Positions 1 through 8,624 of a DNA stretch of 64,000 nucleotides are shown piece after piece (positions within the stretch are counted from its first letter, which is position 1; every line of letters starts with the position of its first letter). Source of the DNA: Bacteroides sp. UBA1317. GTDB lineage: Bacteria; Bacteroidota; Bacteroidia; Bacteroidales; Bacteroidaceae. Location: positions 1-64,000 of the forward strand of contig DBTL01000091.1 of NCBI GenBank assembly GCA_002307035.1, written 5' to 3'. The notes below the pieces were generated by a model. The model was not told the DNA's origin and made no database searches. It saw only the letters and a list, made by a program, of their open reading frames with translations. The position numbers were made by a program, and so were the translations under genes.

Positions 1-73
1 TCAGCGTGTTGAAAACGTACATTCAACACGTTGATATCGTACGTTCAACAAACCCCTCTCAGAAGGCCTGTAG
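1..73. repeat. Dispersed palindromic repeat, copy A (truncated by window edge)
   Basis: A CGTGTTGAA / TTCAACACG inverted pair (5-13 and 22-30) encloses an 8-base spacer. It is followed by a second TTCAACA (44-50) and the tail AAACCCCTCTCA, then CCTGTAG at 67-73. The same architecture, with an identical 18-base block (44-61) and CCTGTAG at the same distance, recurs at 34877-34968. The left outer arm would lie before base 1. I do not recognise the family; no gene is visible in it. Confidence 0.75.
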
Positions 74-202
74 AGGCAGGTAGGCTATCTTTACATCTTT
101 GCTTAATGCTGCTGCAAATTTACAATTAATATTTCGTTTGTCTATCGACAGATCTGTCGGAGAATGCATCCTTCAACGTAAATTATAGGCAAAAGTGCTC
201 CC
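74..202. other. Intergenic stretch with leftward promoter-like box and palindrome
   Basis: This stretch holds no gene. It contains CAAATTTA at 115-122, which reads TAAATTTG on the minus strand and fits the Bacteroides -7 box for a gene off the left edge. A perfect 14-base palindrome, CGACAGATCTGTCG, lies at 146-159, about 24 bases upstream of that box, where a regulator could bind. Both roles are inferred. Confidence 0.4.
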
Positions 203-1147
203 TTAATCCAATAAGGCTTCTGCAACGGCGGCTCTGTAGACTTCTATTTTTGTGCATTTATGTATTTTCTTTTTGAACTTCTTATCCATGTCAGGCAAAA
301 GATATTCCCAGATCGTCTTTACCTTATTGAGTAATTGGTCATTTCCTTGCAGATGAGCCTCATAATAATCGAACAGCAGATTATGAAGAGCTTTCACTTT
401 GACAAGCATTTCCTTCCGGGACAACTGAATGCCTTGCTGATATTCCAATGCAAGAGCGGGGTTGGTGAGCAATCCTCTACCAATCATTATCCCCGAAAGA
501 TTGGGGAAGCGGTTTGTTACCTCGTTTATATCTTCAAGGGTATTGATACTACCGTTATAAATTAGCGGATGCCTGCATTCATTGTAAAAAGCCTCAAATG
601 AATTCCAGTCAGTCTCTCCTTTATATTGTTGCTCACCGATACGGGCATGAAGGGCGATTTGCTTCAATGGAACGTTATTCAATAAGGGAAGCAGGGCAAG
701 GCATTCTTCGGCATTCGCCCATCCCAAGCGCATCTTTACGGAAAACTGCATGTCGGGAAACTCTTCCATGCATTGCAACAGTTTTTCAACTTCCTCAGGA
801 TAGGGAAGAATGCCCGAACCTTTATGTCGGCGAGCCAACATAGGAAAAGGGCAACCCATATTTAAGTTTGCCTCCGAATGTCCCTTTTGTTGGAATAGAG
901 TGATCAGTTTGCGCATCTCATCGGGGGTAGAAGCTATTAATTGCGGTATTATATGGCGAACGGTATTGTTTTCTTGTTCAATATCCCGCAACTCTCTGGT
1001 GCGAAAGCCACCTTTTTCCACACGCACGAAAGGAGTATAATAAGACTCTATACCTCCAAAAACAGTTTCGTGAGCATTGCGGTAAGGTGCGTCGGTAAAG
1101 CCCTGTAGAGGAGCAAAATGAATGGGGAGCTTCTTTTCGTCTGGCAT
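203..1147 (-). CDS. tRNA-dihydrouridine synthase
   Basis: This is a flavin-dependent enzyme of the Dus family that reduces uridine to dihydrouridine in tRNA D-loops in the cytoplasm. The protein starts MPDEKKLPIHFAPLQGFTD, the usual Dus opening (APLxGxTD). The motif NMGCP carries the catalytic cysteine at about residue 99, and the FMN-binding barrel ends in GIMIGRG. At about 314 residues it has normal family length. An upstream in-frame start at 1192 exists, but a TATCTTTG promoter box lies inside that extension (1162-1169), so I choose 1147. Which uridine it modifies cannot be read from sequence; it resembles the DusC-like group more than DusA. Confidence 0.9.
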   Translation of the reverse strand: MPDEKKLPIHFAPLQGFTDAPYRNAHETVFGGIESYYTPFVRVEKGGFRTRELRDIEQENNTVRHIIPQLIASTPDEMRKLITLFQQKGHSEANLNMGCPFPMLARRHKGSGILPYPEEVEKLLQCMEEFPDMQFSVKMRLGWANAEECLALLPLLNNVPLKQIALHARIGEQQYKGETDWNSFEAFYNECRHPLIYNGSINTLEDINEVTNRFPNLSGIMIGRGLLTNPALALEYQQGIQLSRKEMLVKVKALHNLLFDYYEAHLQGNDQLLNKVKTIWEYLLPDMDKKFKKKIHKCTKIEVYRAAVAEALLD

Positions 1148-1161
1148 ATCTTTTTTATTTG

Positions 1162-1169
1162 CAAAGATA
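1162..1169 (-). promoter_or_regulatory. -7 promoter box of the dihydrouridine synthase gene
   Basis: CAAAGATA on the plus strand reads TATCTTTG on the minus strand, an exact TAnnTTTG match. It lies 15 bases upstream of the chosen start and supports that start over the one at 1192. The predicted leader is very short, below about 10 nt. Confidence 0.6.
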
Positions 1170-1287
1170 ACAGTCCATAATGAAATTTTCATCTTTTATT
1201 TCATTCATCGAATACAAATACATGATTTTTGTGTAATTTCGTTGTACTTTTTGATTTATGGTTGAATTATATAAAAAAATAGTGTTT

Positions 1288-4200
1288 ATGATTAAGAAAT
1301 TCTTTTTAGGCGCATTGGTTCTTTCGGCGATATTTACCGCCAACGCAAAAGAAGTCAGACTACTAAGGTTTCCCAATATTCATGGCGATAAGATCGTTTT
1401 CTCTTATGCGGGCGATCTTTATTCTGTGAACAAGCAAGGGGGAACCGCACGTAAATTAACATCAAATATTGGGTATGAGATGTTTCCGCATTTCTCTCCC
1501 GATGGAAAGCAAATAGCCTTCACCGGCCAGTATGATGGAAACACGGAGGTGTTTGTGATACCCGCTGAAGGTGGAGAGCCCAAGCGATTAACGTACAGCG
1601 CTACTCTTGGACGCGACGATCTTGGCGACAGAATGGGGCCTAACAATATTGTAATGGACTGGACACGTGATGGTAAAAACATATTGTTCCGCAGTCGGCA
1701 GAATACATTCAATGACTTTACCGGTCAGTTACTGACTGTGCCCACTGAAGGAGGTACTCCCACTGAGATTCCATTGAAGAATGGAGGCTTCTCCACTTAT
1801 TCACCGGACGGAAAGCAACTGGCCTACAACTATGTGTTCCGTGAATTCCGTACCTGGAAAAGGTATCAGGGAGGCATGGCGGATGATATTCGTATCTTTG
1901 ATTTTAAAACCAAAGAATCAAAGAAAATCACAGACAACGTAAGACAGGATATCTTCCCTATGTGGAGCAAGAATGGAGATGAGATTTATTTCACCTCCGA
2001 CCGCGATGACGTGATGAACCTTTATGTCTACCAACTTTCTACTCAGCAGACCAAACAGCTTACCTTTTATAAAGATTTCGATATCAAATTCCCTTCTATA
2101 GGGGATGATCAGATCGTGTACGAATATGGCGGATATATCTACCTTTTCGACACAAAAAGTAATACCGCTCAAAAGGTAACGGTGGAAGTCAATAACGATC
2201 AGGAATACTCCCGCCCCGAATGGAAGGATGTCAGCTCACAGATTTCTTCCTACAGCGTAGCACCAAACGGAGAGCGTATATTGCTTACTGCTCGTGGAGA
2301 TGTCTTTTCTCTTCCGGGAAAAGAAGGCATCACCTACAATATTACGAACTCATCAGGCGCAAATGATCAAAATGCTCTTTGGTCGCCGGATGGCAAACAG
2401 CTGTCTTATATATCCGATAAGGATGGGGAGTTTCGAATCTACGTGCGCAATGCTGTAACGGGTGAAGAAAAGGTTGTTACGAAAGATGTCAAAACTTATA
2501 TAATAGACTATTCATGGTCGCCAAACTCGCAAAAGATTCTTTGGTGCGATAAAAGGAATACGCTTAATATTACCGACATTGCCAGTGGAAAAACCACGCT
2601 GATAGAACAATCAAAAATAGATCTTATTGATGAATTCAATTGGTCGCCCGACAGCCGCTATGTAACTTATGCACTTCCGGAAAATGCGATGAACAATATC
2701 ATTATTTACGATACAACAACTGGCGCAAAGCACAAGGTTACCGACGATTGGTACAATTCAGGCAAACCAAACTTTAGTTCGGATGGCAACTACCTCGTGT
2801 TTCAATCGGCACGCACATTCAATCCTACCTACGGACAGACTGAATGGAACCATGTGTACACCAACATGAGCAAGGTTTATATTCTTCCTATAAAGTCAAA
2901 CGCTAAGGTTCCTTTTGCTTTGACAAACGATGTGGTTGGTCAGGCTGCTGAGAGCAAAGAAGAGGCTCCTAAAAAAGAAGACAAAGAAAAGAAAAAGAAA
3001 GATAAGAAGCCAGTAGAAAAGAAAAATGACACGATAAGCTATAGCTTCCAGAATGCTGTTGAACTGCCCATTCAGGCTAGTTACTATCGGGATCTCCACA
3101 TGGTAGGAGAAAAAGTGTACTACTCTCGTGGAAATAGTACTTCAATGTATGATTTGGAAAAGAAAACCGAAACAGATCTTGGTGCATATATCGTCTTTGG
3201 CTATGGGTATAAGAAAGCGCTTGCCATTAAAGATCAAAAGATGCAGATTGTTGATATTCCAACCGCTGCAGTCACGATCAGCGAACCTATCAGTCTGGCT
3301 GACGTAAAGAAATTAGTGGATTATCACCAGGAATGGATGCAAATATACGACGAAAGTTGGAGACAGATGCGCGATTTCTTCTATGCGCCCAACATGCACG
3401 GTGTGGATTGGAATGAAGTTCACGAAAAATACAAGGCGTTGATACCTTATGTGAATCACCGTACCGATCTTACTTATCTTATCGGTGAGATGATTGGCGA
3501 ACTAAGTATCGGTCATGCTTATTCCCAGAATGGCGAACACCCCACCCCCACCCGTATTCCAATGGGGATGCTTGGTGCAAACTTCACCAAAGATGCATCC
3601 GGATTCTTCCAGATAGTATCCATTACTGAAGGCGCCAACTGGGATAAATCAACCCGTTCTCCGCTTACCATGCCAGGAATTAATGTTAAGAAAGGAGACT
3701 ACATCATTGCTATCAACGGCCAGTCACTGAAAGAGGTCAAAGATCCTCAGGAATTGTTGATTGGATTAGCAGATAAAACGACCGAGCTAACAGTGAATAC
3801 CATTCCTTCGATGGAGGGAGCCCGTACCGTACTTGTAACTCCATTGGCTGATGTTTCCAAACTGAATTACTATAATTGGGTACAGGAAAACACACGCAAG
3901 GTAAATGAAGCAACCAAGGGAGAAGTAGGTTACATTCACATCCCCGATATGGGCGTTGACGGACTAAACGAGTTTGTGAAACATTACTATCCACAATTAA
4001 TGAAGAAAGCACTCATCATTGATGATCGTGGAAACGGCGGTGGAAACGTATCTCCCATGATTATAGAAAGATTGATGCGTACTCCGACTTATTTTACGAT
4101 GCACACCGGACAAAAAGAAGGATCGGTAAATCCAATTGGTACATTCATGGGACCAAAAGTATTGCTAGTCAATGAGTACTCTGCATCCGATGGTGACCTG

Positions 4201-4539
4201 TTTCCTTACCGCTTCAAGTACAACAAACTGGGAACAGTAATTGGTAAGCGTACTTGGGGAGGTGTGGTAGGTTATAGTGGGACTGTACCTGTTGTGGACG
4301 GAGGCTCTATTGTAACCCCATCCTATGCACCTTATGCTGCCGATGGCAGCGGATTCATTATTGAAGGACATGGAGTAGAACCCAATATTGAACTGGAAAA
4401 TGATCCTTACAAGGAATACATGGGTGAAGATCAGCAACTAAACAAAGCCATAGAAGTTTCTTTAGACAAGTTGAAAACTGAAAGACAAGAGATTCCGGCC
4501 ATCCCGGCATTTCCAGATAAGAGTAAGAAAAATAAATAA
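1288..4539 (+). CDS. Tricorn-like S41 family serine protease, periplasmic
   Basis: This is a large peptidase homologous to archaeal Tricorn, likely a periplasmic protein- or peptide-degrading enzyme. After a signal peptide (MIKKFFLGALVLSAIFTANA) there are TolB/WD40-like propeller blades with repeated 'SPDGKQ' motifs up to about residue 550, then a highly charged Lys/Glu linker (about 555-580). A core domain, a PDZ domain (about 790-870, GINVKKGDYIIAINGQ) and the S41 catalytic domain follow. Candidate catalytic residues are His743 (SIGHAY) and Ser965 or Ser967 (NEYSASDGD). The annotated start at 1258 adds ten residues in front of the signal peptide; the ATG at 1288 is preferred. Length of 1083 residues matches the family. 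It appears monocistronic. Confidence 0.93.
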   Translation: MIKKFFLGALVLSAIFTANAKEVRLLRFPNIHGDKIVFSYAGDLYSVNKQGGTARKLTSNIGYEMFPHFSPDGKQIAFTGQYDGNTEVFVIPAEGGEPKRLTYSATLGRDDLGDRMGPNNIVMDWTRDGKNILFRSRQNTFNDFTGQLLTVPTEGGTPTEIPLKNGGFSTYSPDGKQLAYNYVFREFRTWKRYQGGMADDIRIFDFKTKESKKITDNVRQDIFPMWSKNGDEIYFTSDRDDVMNLYVYQLSTQQTKQLTFYKDFDIKFPSIGDDQIVYEYGGYIYLFDTKSNTAQKVTVEVNNDQEYSRPEWKDVSSQISSYSVAPNGERILLTARGDVFSLPGKEGITYNITNSSGANDQNALWSPDGKQLSYISDKDGEFRIYVRNAVTGEEKVVTKDVKTYIIDYSWSPNSQKILWCDKRNTLNITDIASGKTTLIEQSKIDLIDEFNWSPDSRYVTYALPENAMNNIIIYDTTTGAKHKVTDDWYNSGKPNFSSDGNYLVFQSARTFNPTYGQTEWNHVYTNMSKVYILPIKSNAKVPFALTNDVVGQAAESKEEAPKKEDKEKKKKDKKPVEKKNDTISYSFQNAVELPIQASYYRDLHMVGEKVYYSRGNSTSMYDLEKKTETDLGAYIVFGYGYKKALAIKDQKMQIVDIPTAAVTISEPISLADVKKLVDYHQEWMQIYDESWRQMRDFFYAPNMHGVDWNEVHEKYKALIPYVNHRTDLTYLIGEMIGELSIGHAYSQNGEHPTPTRIPMGMLGANFTKDASGFFQIVSITEGANWDKSTRSPLTMPGINVKKGDYIIAINGQSLKEVKDPQELLIGLADKTTELTVNTIPSMEGARTVLVTPLADVSKLNYYNWVQENTRKVNEATKGEVGYIHIPDMGVDGLNEFVKHYYPQLMKKALIIDDRGNGGGNVSPMIIERLMRTPTYFTMHTGQKEGSVNPIGTFMGPKVLLVNEYSASDGDLFPYRFKYNKLGTVIGKRTWGGVVGYSGTVPVVDGGSIVTPSYAPYAADGSGFIIEGHGVEPNIELENDPYKEYMGEDQQLNKAIEVSLDKLKTERQEIPAIPAFPDKSKKNK

Positions 4540-4642
4540 ACTAAAAATACGGCAAGACGTATAAGCAAATAAATGAAAAGCTTCTATTTATGTTTTATTA
4601 GAAAAAAAGTCAATCATTTGTTTGTTTTTAAATTCTTATTTC

Positions 4643-4650
4643 TATCTTTG
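4643..4650 (+). promoter_or_regulatory. -7 promoter box of the RRM protein gene
   Basis: TATCTTTG matches TAnnTTTG exactly. The start codon is at 4778, so the transcript should have an untranslated leader of about 120 nt, long enough for post-transcriptional control. Confidence 0.6.
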
Positions 4651-4777
4651 TCACGCATAAGAAAATCTGAATAAGGTAATGTTCCCCTTTTCAATCAATA
4701 TTGCAGAGTGTTATCTCCTTACGTAAGACTTCTATGCAAAGTATTTACTATTGTTTATTTCTTTAAACTTTTTTTTA

Positions 4778-5125
4778 ATGAACATTTTTATCGCAGGATT
4801 GAGCTATAACATTAGCGATTCCGACCTAGGGGAATTATTTGCAGAGTATGGAGAAGTTTCTTCAGCTAAAGTTATTACAGACAGAGAAACTGGCCGTTCT
4901 AAAGGATACGGTTTTGTTGAACTAGCAGACGAAGCAGCCGGAAACAAAGCTATCGAAGAATTGAACGGTGCAGAAATCGACGGAAAAGCTATTTCTGTTT
5001 CTGTAGCTCGCCCTAAAAGTGACGCTCCACGTCGTAGCAATGGCGGCGGCGGTTACGGTGGTGGAAGCCGTGGCGGCAATGGTGGTGGTGGTTACGGCGG
5101 CGGAAGCCGTGGTGGCAGATACTAA
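4778..5125 (+). CDS. RRM-type RNA-binding protein with glycine-rich tail
   Basis: A single RNA recognition motif occupies residues 1 to about 80, with RNP2 (IFIAGL) near the N-terminus and RNP1 (SKGYGFVEL) in the middle. A Gly/Arg/Ser-rich tail of GGGYGGGSRGG repeats follows. Such small proteins are widespread in Bacteroidetes, which generally lack Hfq, and are thought to act as global RNA binders or chaperones. An earlier TTG start (4751) adds residues that do not belong to the RRM, so ATG 4778 is used. A strong terminator follows, so the gene is probably transcribed alone. Its RNA targets are unknown. Confidence 0.92.
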   Translation: MNIFIAGLSYNISDSDLGELFAEYGEVSSAKVITDRETGRSKGYGFVELADEAAGNKAIEELNGAEIDGKAISVSVARPKSDAPRRSNGGGGYGGGSRGGNGGGGYGGGSRGGRY

Positions 5126-5176
5126 TCTGAAAAAACAGCCTACAATATATAACGTATAAATAAGGCTTCAACATTT

Positions 5177-5220
5177 AAAAGTTCCGCTTTTTCACTTATC
5201 ATGAAAAAGTGGAACTTTTG
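5177..5220. terminator. Intrinsic terminator after the RRM gene
   Basis: AAAAGTTCCGCTTTTTCA pairs with TGAAAAAGTGGAACTTTT across a short loop with one mismatch, and is followed by TGTTTTA. The A-run on the left arm lets it work in both directions. Confidence 0.8.
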
Positions 5221-5282
5221 TTTTATACTCCATCTTTCTTAAAAAAATAGTCTCATAATATTGTCGTTGTGCAAACATGCAT

Positions 5283-5312
5283 AAAGCCCCGACTCTCACG
5301 AACCGGGACTTT
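5283..5312 (-). terminator. Terminator-like hairpin after the small secreted protein gene
   Basis: AAAGCCCCG and CGGGACTTT form an imperfect stem downstream (minus strand) of the gene ending at 5376. On the minus strand a short T-containing tail follows the stem. It is weaker than the hairpin at 5177. Confidence 0.45.
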
Positions 5313-5375
5313 AACAAAACAAACAACTCAATGAGGGCAGTGCATCACCAATGCCCATTATATGTCTCGTCTAGT

Positions 5376-5705
5376 TTAGTTTAAAAGCTTTACTTCTTCA
5401 CCTTTTTCATTCAGCAAAACAGTAATTTCTTCAGCTTCTTTAGTCAATACAATCTTGTAAATCTTCATTCCGTCTTTCTGACCAACGAATGCTTCTTTAA
5501 TAGTTGCGCCAACGTAATCTTTGGCCAATGCATTCATTACTAAAGCCGGAATCTCAGTTGAGTCTATTTTCACAAACTCTTCAGTTTGAGGAGTTTGAGG
5601 AACTTGAGGACTTGTCAACACATTACTTGTTGCCAAAACACTTGCAATTGCAGCAGAGCTACCTAATCCCATAAACAATGCTACTACTAATAGAATCTTT
5701 TTCAT
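5376..5705 (-). CDS. Small secreted protein, possibly PepSY-like
   Basis: This 109-residue protein has a clear signal peptide (MKKILLVVALFMGLGSSAAIA). A Thr/Pro/Gln-rich spacer (VLTSPQVPQTPQTEE) follows, then a compact alpha/beta domain of about 65 residues ending in EITVLLNEKGEEVKLLN. The C-terminal pattern of alternating 'YKIVLT...' and 'TVLLNEKGE' strands resembles PepSY-like periplasmic domains common in Bacteroides, but no diagnostic motif is visible. The gene stands alone, with an upstream region rich in inverted and direct repeats (5794-5900) that may regulate it. Function is unknown. Confidence 0.75.
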   Translation of the reverse strand: MKKILLVVALFMGLGSSAAIASVLATSNVLTSPQVPQTPQTEEFVKIDSTEIPALVMNALAKDYVGATIKEAFVGQKDGMKIYKIVLTKEAEEITVLLNEKGEEVKLLN

Positions 5706-5793
5706 AATCGTATAGTTTAGTTTTGTAAGACTTTTAATTAAATACTAATTAATCGCTTACATCATATATAAGGCAAAGCACATGCCACAAATC

Positions 5794-5840
5794 CATTAGA
5801 CAGATAAAGCTCTGAAATTAAGCACTTTATCTATCTAATG
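5794..5840. repeat. Inverted repeat upstream of the small secreted protein gene
   Basis: CATTAGACAGATAAAG (5794-5809) pairs with CTTTATCTATCTAATG (5825-5840) with one mismatch around a 15-base loop. There is no T-run on either side, so it is not a standard terminator. Three GTGTGGA direct repeats follow at 5853, 5873 and 5884, spaced 20 and 11 bases, and a reverse copy TTCCACAC lies at 5895. Together they look like a regulatory region between the convergently placed ArnT-like 3' end and the start at 5705. Confidence 0.5.
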
Positions 5841-5911
5841 AAAGATTAAGTAGTGTGGAATAGGTGTAGATTGTGTGGAAGCTGTGTGGACTATTTCCAC
5901 ACTTACCGCAG

Positions 5912-7552
5912 TTATTTACTTTTCACAATGGTAACGTAGCGAACCAAAGCTTCATTATATCGCTTGTTGTTTTTCTTTTGCCAGTTATTATCATAAATAC
6001 CAACCAGATCTACACTCACGGGCAAGTGATGAAGGATGGAATCGGGAGCCGAACCACTAACCAGTACGAAAGGTAGTTTAGACAACACTACACTATCATT
6101 CTTCACATTCAACGGACGAATGATTCGATTACTCTCGTAAACCAACTCTATGCGTAATTCTTCACCATCAATATAGTAATAAGGTAGATTTTGTACCTTT
6201 GCAACCGTTCGCACTTCGCGGATGCTATGGCGATCGCTATTGATAAAGAGTTTGCTTACCGGAATGATACAGAGGCCTTCCACTAAAATCATCACGCCAA
6301 CAATACAGAAGAAAGAAGTCATCAATCCTCTCTTTGCCCTGAAAGTGGTATAAAAAAGTAGAATAGCCAAAACACTGCTAAAAATAGAAATGAGAACAAA
6401 AAGCCAAATTTCCAAATCGCCTTTCTGTACAAAGAAAAGATACAGTCCTACGGGTAAAGCGCATAAAATGAGCAAGATAACAGACATGTTAATACGATAA
6501 ATCAGCTTTTCTCTGGCTAATATAATCCTGCTTGTGGCAAAGTAAAACAAACAAGCACCAATATTGAGTGCCCCGGGAATAAGCAGTGGAAGTAGATAGC
6601 GTGTTTTCTTCTCGGGAATCAGAGAAAGCAGAATGAGAGCTAACAGTGTCCACATAACAGAGAACAGATAGATTCTCTTTATGCGCAAATCGGTAAAACG
6701 GAGCTTCCAATAAGGCCAAATAAGTGAGGTAACCCAAAAGAGCGCCCAAATGCCGGCCTCAACAGGAAATTGCCAGTAATAATACCACGGACGCACGTTA
6801 TGATTGATCCACGAAGAGGACTCTTTATTGGCCACATACACCCCCCAATCTCTATAAAAGAGGTAGATATAAGTCGGCCACCACAAGCTGACAGCCAGAG
6901 CAATCAGTACCATGCCAATAATAGGAAGCATTTTCCCTTTTAGCATGGGGCGATAGATCAAGAAATAGGCGATTAAAAACGGGAGCATCAAAGCAAAGAA
7001 AGAAACAGGACCCTTGCTGAGAAAAGAAAGTCCCATAAACAGCCCGGACAATAGAAACAATTCCCATTGAGCACCTCTCTTGCCAAGAGCTTTAATGAGG
7101 TAATAAAGACCACCAAGCATGAAAGCATGGCAATAGATATCCCATGTGGCTGTCCGCCCCATCATCACTACGTTGTAACATGTGGCAAGTACCAAAGCCG
7201 AAATAAGTGCCAAGTCTTGATTCTTCGTAAGTTCCACTACCAACAGATAGAGAAAGAAGACAAGCAATGTAGCGGCTACTCCGGCTGCATAGCGCTGTAC
7301 AGCCAAATTATCGGGAGCAACATGGTCTATGGCGGCAGCAATCCATGTGGGAAGAGGAGGCTTTTCCAAACGCAGTTCTCCATTCATGGTAGGAGTCAGA
7401 TAATTACCTTCGGATACCATCTCTTGAGCCGTAGCCAAGTTACGCGATTCCATCAAGTCCGCCGGAAGAAAACTGTTGTTCACAAAGAAAGAGAAAAAGC
7501 AAACGATAAGAATTGCCAGAGAATGTCTTATATAATTTATTGAATCTACCAT
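5912..7552 (-). CDS. ArnT-like membrane glycosyltransferase (GT83/PMT superfamily)
   Basis: This is an integral membrane transferase of the dolichyl-phosphate-mannose/ArnT type, which moves a sugar from a polyprenyl phosphate carrier to an acceptor on the periplasmic face. The N-terminus has a TM segment followed by a periplasmic loop with DLMESRNLATAQEM (ArnT-like acidic/Arg motif) and 'RLEKPPLPTWIAAA', a hallmark of the family. About ten to twelve hydrophobic segments follow, with a soluble C-terminal domain after about residue 420. Length is 546 residues, as in ArnT. It is the last gene of an operon with a GT2 that could charge the lipid carrier and an epimerase that could make the nucleotide sugar. 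The sugar and acceptor (lipid A is one option) are inferred. Confidence 0.87.
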   Translation of the reverse strand: MVDSINYIRHSLAILIVCFFSFFVNNSFLPADLMESRNLATAQEMVSEGNYLTPTMNGELRLEKPPLPTWIAAAIDHVAPDNLAVQRYAAGVAATLLVFFLYLLVVELTKNQDLALISALVLATCYNVVMMGRTATWDIYCHAFMLGGLYYLIKALGKRGAQWELFLLSGLFMGLSFLSKGPVSFFALMLPFLIAYFLIYRPMLKGKMLPIIGMVLIALAVSLWWPTYIYLFYRDWGVYVANKESSSWINHNVRPWYYYWQFPVEAGIWALFWVTSLIWPYWKLRFTDLRIKRIYLFSVMWTLLALILLSLIPEKKTRYLLPLLIPGALNIGACLFYFATSRIILAREKLIYRINMSVILLILCALPVGLYLFFVQKGDLEIWLFVLISIFSSVLAILLFYTTFRAKRGLMTSFFCIVGVMILVEGLCIIPVSKLFINSDRHSIREVRTVAKVQNLPYYYIDGEELRIELVYESNRIIRPLNVKNDSVVLSKLPFVLVSGSAPDSILHHLPVSVDLVGIYDNNWQKKNNKRYNEALVRYVTIVKSK

Positions 7553-7578
7553 AACAGTTTTTCTTTTAAAATCAGATT

Positions 7579-8613
7579 TTATATGCGAGTATCCTTGGCA
7601 GATGCATAGATTTCATACCAAGCGACAAAAGAATCCAACCCTTTTTTTAAAGGGGTGTGAGGGCTATATCCGGTCAATGCTTTCAGTTTGGTAACATCAG
7701 CATACGTTACTTTCACATCTCCAGCCTGCATAGGCAACATGTGCAAACATGCTTTTCTCCCGAGCGCTTCTTCCATGGTGCGTATGAATAGCATCAGTGG
7801 AACAGGTTCGGAGTTGCCTATGTTCAATATGCGGCAATAAAGTTCTTCTCCTTCTTTACCGGGTATGCAAGGAATCAGATCGAGTACTCCTTCAACAATA
7901 TCGTCAATGTAAGTAAAATCACGCACCATCTCTCCGTTGTTGAATACATTGATTGGTTTACCTGTCAGAATGGAATCAGCAAACAGCATGGGCGACATAT
8001 CTGGCCGTCCCCAAGGGCCATAAACGGTAAAGAAGCGCAATCCCGTAGTGGGTAAATGATACAGGTGGCTATATGTATAAGCCATCAGTTCATCACTCCT
8101 CTTGGTAGCCGCATAGAGACTAACTGGAGAGTCGGCAACATCATCCTCGGAAAATGGGAATTTATCATTCATTCCATAAACAGAAGAGCTTGAAGCATAA
8201 AGAAGATGCTTAATGTGATGATGTCTGCAACTCTCAAGGACATTTAAAAAGCCAACAATGTTGGATTGAATATATGTGGATGGATTTTCTATAGAATAAC
8301 GCACACCTGCCTGAGCACCCAGATTGATCACCACATCAAATTGTTCGTCATCAAAAAGTTTCGTCAACCTGTCCATATCTATAAGGTCAGCTTTCAAAAA
8401 GAGATAGTTGGCATATGTATCACTCTGTACATATTCGTTGTCGACTATCTTCGTTTTATCCACACCACACTTTGCCAAGCGGGCATATTTCAAATCAATG
8501 TCGTAATACGTATTTAGGTTGTCAAGTCCCACAACTTGCATGCCCTGACTTGCGAGTTTCCGAACGACATGGAAACCTATGAATCCGGCAGCACCGGTAA
8601 CTAAAACTTTCAT
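7579..8613 (-). CDS. NAD-dependent UDP-sugar epimerase (UDP-glucuronate 4-epimerase-like)
   Basis: This is an extended short-chain dehydrogenase/reductase. The Rossmann motif GAAGFIGFHV is at the N-terminus, and the catalytic Tyr167-x3-Lys171 (LYAATK) follows the Ser-rich SSSSVYG segment. The phrase 'DNLNTYYDIDLKYARL' and 'RFFTVYGPWGRPDMS' are typical of UDP-glucuronate 4-epimerases (CapI/LpsL type), which make UDP-galacturonate. It lies third in a four-gene leftward operon, 26 bases before the ArnT-like gene. Its product would be the donor for the GT2 at the start of the operon. A plain UDP-glucose 4-epimerase is less likely from these motifs. Confidence 0.9.
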   Translation of the reverse strand: MKVLVTGAAGFIGFHVVRKLASQGMQVVGLDNLNTYYDIDLKYARLAKCGVDKTKIVDNEYVQSDTYANYLFLKADLIDMDRLTKLFDDEQFDVVINLGAQAGVRYSIENPSTYIQSNIVGFLNVLESCRHHHIKHLLYASSSSVYGMNDKFPFSEDDVADSPVSLYAATKRSDELMAYTYSHLYHLPTTGLRFFTVYGPWGRPDMSPMLFADSILTGKPINVFNNGEMVRDFTYIDDIVEGVLDLIPCIPGKEGEELYCRILNIGNSEPVPLMLFIRTMEEALGRKACLHMLPMQAGDVKVTYADVTKLKALTGYSPHTPLKKGLDSFVAWYEIYASAKDTRI

Positions 8614-8624
8614 CTTATAAGTCT

